Origin: an uncultured Bacteroidales bacterium
GTDB taxonomy: Bacteria > Bacteroidota > Bacteroidia > Bacteroidales > UBA932
Direction: 5' to 3'
Length of the DNA: 64,000 nt
NCBI GenBank assembly: GCA_946403855.1
Contig: CAMJBH010000011.1
Location: 18,209 to 82,208, forward strand
This document shows positions 43,191 through 51,165 of the stretch, piece after piece (the stretch's first letter is position 1; each line of letters opens with the position of its first letter). A model generated the notes under the pieces. That model made no database searches and was not told the DNA's origin. It saw only the letters and a list, made by a program, of their open reading frames with translations. The position numbers and the translations under genes were made by a program.

Positions 43191-43763
43191 ATGATGGAAG
43201 GAAAGGTTTTTATATTTTCAGCACCTTCGGGTGCGGGCAAAAGCACAGTCGTAGGTCATCTTCTCGGGTTGTATCCCGAATTTGAGTTTTCAATCAGCGC
43301 CACGTCCCGTCCGCCCCGTGGCAAAGAGCAGGACGGTGTGGAGTACTATTTCATTGATGCAGAGCGTTTTCGCGAGCTCATCGAGCAAGATGCCTTCGTG
43401 GAATATGAAGAAGTGTACGAGAACCGTTTCTATGGTACGCTCAAAAGCGAGGTCGAGCGCATCTGGGCCAAAGGCCACGTCATAGTATTCGATGTGGACG
43501 TCAAGGGCGGCGTAAGCCTCAAGAAATACTTCGGAGACAAGGCGTTGTCCATACTCATTGTACCTCCGTCCATGGAAATCCTCGAGCAGCGTCTCCGCAG
43601 GCGCGGCACAGACAGCGAAGAAGCCATTTCCGAGCGCCTCGCCAAAGCTCAGTGGGAGTTGGATTACGCTTCCGGAAAGTTCGACCGGGAGCTTGTGAAC
43701 GACAAGTTGGAGGACACTTTTGCCGAGGCTGAAGCAATTGTAGATTCGTTCTTATGCGAATAG
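43191..43763 (+). CDS. gmk: Guanylate kinase
   Basis: 190 aa. P-loop SAPSGAGKST (residues 9-18), GMP-binding TSRPPRGKEQDGVEYYF and FVEYEEVYENRFYGT. It makes GDP from GMP and ATP. A second ATG one codon later is equally possible. The 3' end overlaps nadD by ten bases. Confidence 0.96.
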   Translation: MMEGKVFIFSAPSGAGKSTVVGHLLGLYPEFEFSISATSRPPRGKEQDGVEYYFIDAERFRELIEQDAFVEYEEVYENRFYGTLKSEVERIWAKGHVIVFDVDVKGGVSLKKYFGDKALSILIVPPSMEILEQRLRRRGTDSEEAISERLAKAQWELDYASGKFDRELVNDKLEDTFAEAEAIVDSFLCE

Positions 43764-44392
43764 CCGTTTATTCTGGATCCTTCGACCCCCTTCACATCGG
43801 GCATCAGGCAATCATGGAATACCTGACGCGTGAGAAGTCGTTCGATTGGGTTTATTTGGTAATCTCGCCGCAGAATCCTTTCAAAGACCCGTCCAAAGCC
43901 GCCACCGGCGAAAAACGCTACCGGGCGGCGATCGAGGCCGTGCGCAGACATCCTGAGCTGCATGTCTGGGTGGATAACATCGAGCTGAACATGGAGCCCC
44001 CGCACTACACGATACGGACGCTGGACGCCCTGCGGCGGCGCGAACCCGACAACGAGTTCACCCTTGTAGTCGGAGCCGACAACCTCGAGAACATGCTTGG
44101 ATGGCGGGATGCCCCGAGGATTCTCACAGAATACGGCGTGGCGGTTTACCCCCGCCAGGGCTTCGACGTTGAGGCGATACGTAAATTCCTGTACGACAAA
44201 ATGTTGATACTCCCCTCCCCCTATACTCTGGACTATTCATCCATGCATGACACTCCAGGTACCGTCGGGCTCGAGGAATCGGAGCGGCTGTACAAGATAG
44301 ACATCATCGACGCCCCGATAGTGAACATTTCTTCCACCAGAATCCGCGAAGGTCTTGCCAAAGGCGAAGATATGTCAGCCTGGATGATGTAA
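43754..44392 (+). CDS. nadD: Nicotinate-nucleotide adenylyltransferase
   Basis: 212 aa. Makes nicotinic acid adenine dinucleotide from the mononucleotide and ATP. Motifs: YSGSFDPLHIGHQAIMEYL at the N-terminus and the late ISSTRIREGLAKGE. A normal-size NadD. Overlaps gmk by ten bases and is followed by palindrome F. Confidence 0.95.
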   Translation: MRIAVYSGSFDPLHIGHQAIMEYLTREKSFDWVYLVISPQNPFKDPSKAATGEKRYRAAIEAVRRHPELHVWVDNIELNMEPPHYTIRTLDALRRREPDNEFTLVVGADNLENMLGWRDAPRILTEYGVAVYPRQGFDVEAIRKFLYDKMLILPSPYTLDYSSMHDTPGTVGLEESERLYKIDIIDAPIVNISSTRIREGLAKGEDMSAWMM

Positions 44393-44406
44393 CCCTTTTC
44401 TGCAAG

Positions 44407-44487
44407 TTTTACCCTCAGCAGAGACATCCCCGGCGCCCTTTTCCCCATGTTTTACGGGCGCCGGGGATGTCTCTGCTGAGGGTAAAA
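44407..44487 (-). repeat. Core-conserved palindrome, copy F
   Basis: Perfect 32-base arms starting TTTTACCCTCAGCAGAGACA around TTTTCCCCATGTTTTAC, the shared centre on the minus strand. It lies between the convergent nadD and EEP genes and could terminate both. Confidence 0.9.
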
Positions 44488-44498
44488 AAGCGGAACAA

Positions 44499-46244
44499 TC
44501 ACAAAGCGAAATCCACAAGGATAGGCCTGTGGTCGGAGGAATTGTAATAATTGCTTCGCTCCCAGATCATATTAGTCCACTTCTCATTTAGTATCAATGC
44601 GTTCTTCACCCTGGCATACATGGCCGGAGAAGCATACATGAAGTCGTATCGCGGCGGAGTGTTTCCTGCCGCATCATCGGCCCAGGTGCGGGTCGCGAAG
44701 AAATGTCCCGGATATTCCAGGCCGATAATATCTTGATATGGAGTCTGCTGAAGTATATAATCGTGCGAACTCAAGAAGGGGCTGTCTTCAGGGAGCCCGT
44801 AATGCCAGTTGTCTATCCTCGAACGGGTATTGAAATCTCCCATCATAAGCCAGTTCTCCTGACCTTCAAAATCGGGATTGAATATGCTCTTGGAGCATAT
44901 ATATTTAATCTCCGCTTCCCGCTGGGCATTTCCTCCCTTGCTTTGGGCAGAATCGTAGTTTGTCTTCTTGATTACGAATTTTGCATAATAACTATATGCA
45001 TGCGGCCATAGGTGAAGAGTCACTATATTGACCTTGGTGCCGCCGGCATCGACCTCAAAAACCCCGGCTCCGTGAGCAACCGGCATATAACTCTGCTCCT
45101 TGCCGTTATGCGTGAAATTCACGGTATCCACTCCGGGATCGGTTTCAGTAATCTTCAGGAGGGTCTTAATCGGGTATTTGGAAGTAATAACCTGCGGATA
45201 ATAATCATCGGCATATAGCCTGTAGCCGCCGATGGCCGAATAATTGTGTCCGTATGCCTTGGCAAAGCCTTTCCAGTGAGACGGGAAGTACCAGTCCTGA
45301 GGCAGCTTCTTCTCCGTCGAATGGTCCCGGTATATACTCTGGGCCTCGCACCACACACAGACATCGGGATCGTATTTCTGGATGAATTTACGGAAGTTAC
45401 TGAACTGGTTGGGCTGGTCGCTCCACATGCCGTTCTGGATATTCCAATACAGAACCCGCAGGCCTTTGTCCGGACGAGTCATATCTTTAAGCCTCACGAC
45501 CTTGATATCGTCGAGCCAGAATCCGTGCACCAGATTGGTCTCCTTGGAATTGCCGCACCATTGAAGCATCGTGCCGTTTGTGGCTTTTTCAATTTCCACG
45601 CTTACTTCGTGCCAGCCTCCGTCCAGCTGGGCGGCACTAAACAAGAATGCATGTTCCAGGCCGTCGTGCACCGTATTAACTGCCAGAGGCTTGCCGTCCA
45701 ACGACACTGCGCGGATAACGCCGCTCAACATGGCCCGAAATCCAAGCTGATCGCTGAAACCCTCCACGGTCTTGACCCTGAAAGTAACCTTGATATCAGA
45801 GATGCCGGCTATCGCCGTCAGCATCGGCGACTGCGCAATTCCCCTCTTACCCCTGTCATTTATGCCGCATCCAAGACAGCCTTTGTATTCCCTGCAGCGG
45901 AAAAGGTACACCCAGTCTCCTATATTCTTCTGCTTCACGTAGTCGTCCGTGCATACATGAGAAGTCGCCACCGTCTTCCACACAGTTGACTTGAAGTCCA
46001 CATGACTGAGCGGGTTCTGGACATCATTCCGGAAATCGTCGGATTGAATATCAGGCCCTTCATCTACGGTAAACAAGTCGAAATTCTCTTCCCACAGCAC
46101 ATCGCCAGGCTGAGGATCCGTAATGTCAGGAGTCTCCCCTTCCGGGACCTGCTCTTTAGGCCTCAGATCATCAATCCGGCCGCCGGAACAGCCGTAGGCA
46201 GCGGCAGCCAGGACGAAAGCCAGTAACAGTTTATGAAGGCTCAT
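44499..46244 (-). CDS. EEP-family nuclease/phosphatase lipoprotein
   Basis: 581 aa; ATG 46244 chosen because it starts a lipoprotein signal (LAFVLAAAAYGC). Residues ~30-260 form a beta-sandwich domain with paired Cys. Residues ~270-581 are an endonuclease/exonuclease/phosphatase domain: LRVLYWNIQNGMW, DVCVWCEAQS, MMGDFNTRS, NSSDHRPILVDF. Substrates of this superfamily include DNA, RNA, phosphoinositides and other phosphodiesters; which applies here is unclear. One base separates it from the pyrophosphatase gene; both are last in the long operon from 62299. Placement next to a pyrophosphatase suggests they act on phosphate-rich substrates in the periplasm. Confidence 0.85.
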   Translation of the reverse strand: MSLHKLLLAFVLAAAAYGCSGGRIDDLRPKEQVPEGETPDITDPQPGDVLWEENFDLFTVDEGPDIQSDDFRNDVQNPLSHVDFKSTVWKTVATSHVCTDDYVKQKNIGDWVYLFRCREYKGCLGCGINDRGKRGIAQSPMLTAIAGISDIKVTFRVKTVEGFSDQLGFRAMLSGVIRAVSLDGKPLAVNTVHDGLEHAFLFSAAQLDGGWHEVSVEIEKATNGTMLQWCGNSKETNLVHGFWLDDIKVVRLKDMTRPDKGLRVLYWNIQNGMWSDQPNQFSNFRKFIQKYDPDVCVWCEAQSIYRDHSTEKKLPQDWYFPSHWKGFAKAYGHNYSAIGGYRLYADDYYPQVITSKYPIKTLLKITETDPGVDTVNFTHNGKEQSYMPVAHGAGVFEVDAGGTKVNIVTLHLWPHAYSYYAKFVIKKTNYDSAQSKGGNAQREAEIKYICSKSIFNPDFEGQENWLMMGDFNTRSRIDNWHYGLPEDSPFLSSHDYILQQTPYQDIIGLEYPGHFFATRTWADDAAGNTPPRYDFMYASPAMYARVKNALILNEKWTNMIWERSNYYNSSDHRPILVDFAL

Positions 46245-46245
46245 A

Positions 46246-47277
46246 TTACTCAAGCGCCTTTGTGAGCATAGGCACAAGATCGTATTTGCGGTTGAGCTTG
46301 CGCGGCGAGCGGCACACGCCGTCACGCACCGGCTCGCCGAAACAGGCACGAGCCACTTTTTCGGCGTCGGCGCCACAGTACAGGACATAGCTGACCGTAG
46401 ATCCGTCTTGTTCCCGGGCATCTACCTTCGCAAAATACAGCGTTTTTCCGTCGTAGAGGGCATGCATGGCTCCGAGCACGCGGTCAAGGAAGGCGTCAAG
46501 CGGTTCACGGCCCACCCAGTCGAGGCTTCCGACACGCACTTGACAGCCGGAAAGCTTGTAATCCCGCACATCGTCCAGGAACATTTCTGTATCGCTCATC
46601 CCCGAGTAGTCACTGTCAGCCTCAGCCATGCCCTTGCTCAATTCAGCAAGCTGCTCAGCGCTCATGTCCAATTGCAAGGCCAGGGCCGAAAGTGCAGTGC
46701 TGTCACGCTGAGTGGCATTTTTGGTAAGGAAGTGAGTGTCGGAAAGAATTCCTGCCAGCAGCACCGTGGCCGTGGTTTTGTCAAGCTCGACCCCCGCGCT
46801 TCCGAACAGTTCCCACACAAGGGTCGAAGCCGCTCCTATCTTTTCACAGACGACGAAGGGAACGCCATCGATGTCGCCGCCTGGATGGTGGTCAACAATC
46901 TGCAGGATCTTTGCGTCCTGTGCACCATCGACGCTCTGCGCATATTCTGAATGGTCAGTTAGTATAATGCGGGAGCCCGGCAGCACCTTCTCCTGCACAA
47001 CGGGAAGGCTGAATCCCAAACGCCCGCTGACAAACTTGGTTTCGCGGTTCACAGGGCCCGCAAGCCGGGGTTCACATTCATGGCCCAGACTGCACATCAG
47101 ACGCGACAGGGCAATGGAACTGGCCACGGCGTCCACGTCAGGGACCTTATGCCCATACACAAGGCAGGTGTCTGAGCCCCAATCCAAAGCATCGATCTTG
47201 GAACGGAACTCACTCCCCGGTTCTGCGCAAGAAAACAATAGAGAACTACCCAGCAACACAGCAATTATTGGTTTCAT
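46246..47277 (-). CDS. Family II (DHH) inorganic pyrophosphatase, exported form
   Basis: 343 aa. DHH-type Mn2+-dependent pyrophosphatase: VYGHKVPDVDAVASSIALS, TDHSEYAQSV, IVDHHPGGD and the C-terminal SPRKLNRKYDLVPML (like SRKxxxxP). The N-terminus MKPIIAVLLGSSLLFSCAEP is a lipoprotein signal with Cys 17, so the enzyme should sit in the periplasm, while family II enzymes are normally cytoplasmic. It may hydrolyse pyrophosphate or a related molecule outside the cytoplasm. It is 22 bases after the PKD-like gene and one base before the EEP gene. Confidence 0.82.
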   Translation of the reverse strand: MKPIIAVLLGSSLLFSCAEPGSEFRSKIDALDWGSDTCLVYGHKVPDVDAVASSIALSRLMCSLGHECEPRLAGPVNRETKFVSGRLGFSLPVVQEKVLPGSRIILTDHSEYAQSVDGAQDAKILQIVDHHPGGDIDGVPFVVCEKIGAASTLVWELFGSAGVELDKTTATVLLAGILSDTHFLTKNATQRDSTALSALALQLDMSAEQLAELSKGMAEADSDYSGMSDTEMFLDDVRDYKLSGCQVRVGSLDWVGREPLDAFLDRVLGAMHALYDGKTLYFAKVDAREQDGSTVSYVLYCGADAEKVARACFGEPVRDGVCRSPRKLNRKYDLVPMLTKALE

Positions 47278-47299
47278 CGCGCTAATATAACAAAAAGAC

Positions 47300-48955
47300 T
47301 TAATATTCCGACTCGTAGTTGGTAGCCCAGACTATGGATTTGATGCTTCCGAATCCGGGTACGGAAGCCATAGGGCTCACGGTCGAAAGGCCTTCGAAGA
47401 CACGCACCATGGTGGAAGTGGAGACATCCAGGAAGTCTATGCTGCCGTCGGAAAGGGCCACTGCAAGCCTCCAGTTCACATCCGCTGGATTGCCGCCATA
47501 GGCAGCGAAAGAGCTGTTCACAGGACTGGAGCAAAGCGATACGATATCAGATTCTGCGCTGTAGAGCAATCTGTGCGTTCCCGCATCCATGCTGTACACA
47601 TAAAGGTTCTTGCCCCCGTCTGTAAAATAGAAGAAAGGATTGACCTCAAAATTGGTTGACATCCGCACAATGCTGGAATCCGTGAGCAGGGAGGCTCCGG
47701 AGAAGGCCGTCTGTGAAGCTTCGGTGATGGTATGGGCATCGGGGTTCACAGGATCTACGGTAAAGCGAAGCAGCTGATAGTCACCTACTCCGTCATAGTC
47801 CATGAGTGCTACATAGGACGGGTAGAAATTCAGGCCCAGACCACTCTCGTCAGTCCCGACCTTCTCATAAGCGCCAGCAGCAAGGCAGCGGGTGCCGGCA
47901 CCTAGTTTATCGACGCGGCGCATGGTCGGGTCGAAACTGCCGTCGGAATCGTAATAAGAAAGGTAAACCACCTTGGGCCGGTAGGAATCAAAGTTCTGAC
48001 CGTATCCTCCTTTGGTGATGATCAGGAACCGGGAAGAGGCACCGTCGTAAACAAGCACAAGGTCTTCGTCGGCGCACCAATAACTCACATTCTGGAATCC
48101 CTGGAAATAGTCGGCACGGCAGCCTCCGTCGAAAATCATCGGCATAGACGAATATGTGCCGTAATACGGGATAGAAGAGAACGAACTGTTCATGCAACGC
48201 AAGTAGATATTGCCGGTAGAACTCGCAATGAGGTAATAACTGCTTTTCCAGGCAAATCCGCTTATCGTTAAATCTTGTTCAGGTTCCCTCCCTCCTTCGA
48301 ACTCATCTTTCAGCCACATATCCTTCTGCAATGTAGAGCCGTCCAGGGTAACGCTCCCGCTCGACTGGTTTATGAGAATCTTGGGAAGCCCGGAGATATA
48401 GGAATTGGGTATAGAGCCAAGCACATAGTAATAATACATGGACTTAGGTCCCGTGCCTATACCGCCGTCAATCTGACGTTCCAGGTTATGATGCACATGC
48501 ATGGTCCTGGGGTTCACGAAACCCAGGGAAGACTGGCCGTCGCCGTGGTCGGACAGCACCATCCATCCCCAGCCGACGGAACTCTTGGAATTCAAGGGGT
48601 AAGCGTCGCTGAGCCAGGTCTCTCCGGTTGCGCGCCGTATGACCTTAAACACCACGGAGCAGCCACCGATTTTATCGATGGTAACGGACACTTCGTATCC
48701 GGAAGCGACCTGGACTCCGTCGATATACCACTGTACATCGAAGTCTTTGTCTATAGTCTCGCTATCAGTGTATCCTTCCGGGAACTTGACAGGAGCGGTA
48801 AGCTTTGCCGTTTCTCCGGACAGCACCGTGTAGCCCTCAAGCATGGACAGGAAGCTCACGGGAGAAGGGTCAGGGCCCACAATTTCCGAAGTCTTGTAAC
48901 AGGAGCAGATGACCAGCAAGACCGGCAGCAGGCATGTAAACTTCTTGAAAATCAT
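47300..48955 (-). CDS. PKD-like family lipoprotein (SusCD-associated)
   Basis: 551 aa, lipoprotein signal (LLVICSCYKTSE). The N-terminal PKD/Ig-like part (YTVLSGETAKLTAPVKFPEG) is followed by a six- or seven-bladed beta-propeller-like region (WGWMVLSDHGDGQSSLGFVN; repeated YL/YV strands). This type accompanies SusC, SusD and DUF4843 genes in Bacteroidetes. A role as an extra surface binding protein is likely but unproven. The 5' end overlaps the DUF4843 stop by four bases. Confidence 0.8.
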   Translation of the reverse strand: MIFKKFTCLLPVLLVICSCYKTSEIVGPDPSPVSFLSMLEGYTVLSGETAKLTAPVKFPEGYTDSETIDKDFDVQWYIDGVQVASGYEVSVTIDKIGGCSVVFKVIRRATGETWLSDAYPLNSKSSVGWGWMVLSDHGDGQSSLGFVNPRTMHVHHNLERQIDGGIGTGPKSMYYYYVLGSIPNSYISGLPKILINQSSGSVTLDGSTLQKDMWLKDEFEGGREPEQDLTISGFAWKSSYYLIASSTGNIYLRCMNSSFSSIPYYGTYSSMPMIFDGGCRADYFQGFQNVSYWCADEDLVLVYDGASSRFLIITKGGYGQNFDSYRPKVVYLSYYDSDGSFDPTMRRVDKLGAGTRCLAAGAYEKVGTDESGLGLNFYPSYVALMDYDGVGDYQLLRFTVDPVNPDAHTITEASQTAFSGASLLTDSSIVRMSTNFEVNPFFYFTDGGKNLYVYSMDAGTHRLLYSAESDIVSLCSSPVNSSFAAYGGNPADVNWRLAVALSDGSIDFLDVSTSTMVRVFEGLSTVSPMASVPGFGSIKSIVWATNYESEY

Positions 48956-49635
48956 AGCGGTATGCTTTCATAAAGGGGTGTAGTGCCATCGGCATCGTAA
49001 TACTTCTGGCCGGCTTCCCACAAACCACGCAGCCACTCGCGGAACTCAAGGGCGTAGTCCTTGAATGCTATGGCAGTATAGTTGTCGATGCTCTTCACGA
49101 ATCCCTTTGAATAAATATTGAAAAGCCTGAATTTAAGCGTAGAATACGGGCCCAGCGCCTGAGTCGTAGCCCACCATGCAGGCTGCAGGCCTTCCAGGCT
49201 GTCTTGGACCTGTATCTCAGCCTTGCAGTAAGACTCAGGAGAAATCTCATAATCGGAGCCGGCCCCGGTGATCTCCACTTTGACGGTATAAGATGTGGAC
49301 AAAAGACCGGCATCGCGGGTTACCGGAACCCAGAGGGTATCTACGGGAAGGCCGGCACGGAAGGTCGTGGTGACCGGTTTGCCGTCAATTGTCACTGACA
49401 GGCTGAAATCGTTCTCCTCCATGAATCCCCATATCTCGATGGGCAGGGGCACGGAATCCGAAGTCTGGGCCGTAGTGCCCTCCGTGGCAAAATTGTAACT
49501 TGCCTTGACGCTTCCGTCCGGACCGGGAATGAAATGCAGGTAGTTCTTCCCATGCCAGGTTTCCAGCTTACTTTCTTCGCAGGAAACGGCCAGGAAAGCC
49601 ATGGCAAACAATATTAGATAGATATACTTTTTCAT
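48952..49635 (-). CDS. DUF4843 lipoprotein
   Basis: 227 aa, lipoprotein signal (MAFLAVSCEESK). The middle has two Ig-like repeats (LPIEIWGFMEENDFSLSVTI, SYTVKVEITGAGSDY). The family is restricted to Bacteroidetes and found in SusCD operons with the PKD-like lipoprotein. The function is unknown; surface binding is assumed. It overlaps the SusD gene by four bases (ATGA) and the PKD-like gene by four. Confidence 0.85.
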   Translation of the reverse strand: MKKYIYLILFAMAFLAVSCEESKLETWHGKNYLHFIPGPDGSVKASYNFATEGTTAQTSDSVPLPIEIWGFMEENDFSLSVTIDGKPVTTTFRAGLPVDTLWVPVTRDAGLLSTSYTVKVEITGAGSDYEISPESYCKAEIQVQDSLEGLQPAWWATTQALGPYSTLKFRLFNIYSKGFVKSIDNYTAIAFKDYALEFREWLRGLWEAGQKYYDADGTTPLYESIPL

Positions 49636-51164
49636 AAAGGATTCTCGCTTTTTGGTATTGGCAGTACGGCGGCGGAAAGCGGCAGCTTGTCCGTCAGGAC
49701 TCTCCGCTTGTAATAGTAGAACATTTCGCCCTCGCAGATGTATTCTTTGCGTGCATCCAAGGTAATCTCGTCCATGAGGGAGGAGGCATTGGTCACAGAA
49801 AGCGACAGCGACCTTTCCGCACCGCGTGCCCGCCTTACGGTCTCAAGATAAGAGATTCCGGCATTGATATCGTTCTCCGACGCAGCGATTTCTGCAAGTA
49901 TATGGCAGACTTCGCTGAAACGTATCAGCGGTATCATCGGGTTTTCTATGCTTTCCACCACCTGGTCGGAAGACACGAGGTATTTTCTTGAATAGTAGGT
50001 GCGGTTGGAGGCATTGCTTTGCGAGATCGTATAGCTCAGCCTGTAATCCGTATAAATGCCGGTGTTATCGCTGGCGTAGAGCTCAGGGATACCGTTCAGA
50101 GGCATGCGTATAATGTTGTTGGAACTCCACAGCACGCCCTCGTACTCGGCAGCGAGGTCTTTGTGGTAGGCAGCCAGGATCACGTCGTCGCTCATTTTCG
50201 CAAAACGGTTGTCGCTTTTTGCCGTGAGGTTCTCCGACGGCGTGAAGCCAAGCCAGCTGCGGGCAGAGGCGAAATCGTTGTACAATTCCCTTGCTGCAGC
50301 CTTGGCGTTGGGATAATAGGGTTTTCCGGCATAGAGGCACACCCTGGCCATGAGGGCAAGCGACGCCATATAATTCATTCTCCAGCCACGGTACCAGAAG
50401 AACTGTCCCATATTGTCAATGTAGGAGCGGCTCTCGAAGCGGTAGCGGGCGCACCAATGCGGAGTGGCCGAACTCATCATGGACGAGTACATGGCCTCGG
50501 GATGCAGTTGCGTGTCGAAATTCTTCAGCAGCGGCATGGCCGCGGATATATCTGCAATCACCTTCTCCAGGAAGGGTGTGACGCCGAGGGGTGTTCCGGC
50601 CGACGCTTCGAATTCGGTCCTGTAGGGAATCCACACGCCGGACGGAGATGTGGCGGGTGCCGGGGCGAAGAGCCTCAACAAGTCGAAGTGCAGATAAGCA
50701 CGCAGGGCAAGGGCCTCGCCGCGGATAAGGTTTTTCTCATCCTCGCCATATGCGAATTCAGAAGCCGGACAGTCCTCCAGGGACGACAGGAGATTGTTAA
50801 GATTGGCTATCGCTGAATATTGAGTATCCCATATCTCCTGCACCACACTCTCGGTTGTGGATGAATTGTACTCGAATGCTGCGGCATCCTTGAACTCCTG
50901 CAAGGTGTTCATACCCTGCACAGAAGCGTCTGTAACATATTCCTGCGCGGCGGCGCTCAGGAAGCCCCAGGAAAGGTTCCTGCCGTAGAGCGCATTCTCC
51001 CCTATCTTGAGATAAACGCCGTTCAGGGCGTTCCGGAAGCCGTATCCTGTAGAGAACAGGTCGTCCTGCGCAATGACGTTCTCCGGGGTGACATCCAGCC
51101 ACCCGCAAGCCCCTGTAACCGTAAGCAACAGGGAAAGCGCGAAAACATACAATATTCTTTTCAT
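49632..51164 (-). CDS. SusD/RagB-family lipoprotein
   Basis: 510 aa; ATG 51164 chosen, giving lipoprotein signal LLLTVTGACGWLDV. Helical SusD fold with YAYGEDEKNLIRGEALALRA-like TPR region and MIPLIRFSEVCHILAEIAAS. Short for the family but complete. The gene is one base after SusC and overlaps DUF4843 by four, so the four surface proteins are translated together. The substrate is unknown. Confidence 0.92.
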   Translation of the reverse strand: MKRILYVFALSLLLTVTGACGWLDVTPENVIAQDDLFSTGYGFRNALNGVYLKIGENALYGRNLSWGFLSAAAQEYVTDASVQGMNTLQEFKDAAAFEYNSSTTESVVQEIWDTQYSAIANLNNLLSSLEDCPASEFAYGEDEKNLIRGEALALRAYLHFDLLRLFAPAPATSPSGVWIPYRTEFEASAGTPLGVTPFLEKVIADISAAMPLLKNFDTQLHPEAMYSSMMSSATPHWCARYRFESRSYIDNMGQFFWYRGWRMNYMASLALMARVCLYAGKPYYPNAKAAARELYNDFASARSWLGFTPSENLTAKSDNRFAKMSDDVILAAYHKDLAAEYEGVLWSSNNIIRMPLNGIPELYASDNTGIYTDYRLSYTISQSNASNRTYYSRKYLVSSDQVVESIENPMIPLIRFSEVCHILAEIAASENDINAGISYLETVRRARGAERSLSLSVTNASSLMDEITLDARKEYICEGEMFYYYKRRVLTDKLPLSAAVLPIPKSENPL

Positions 51165-51165
51165 A

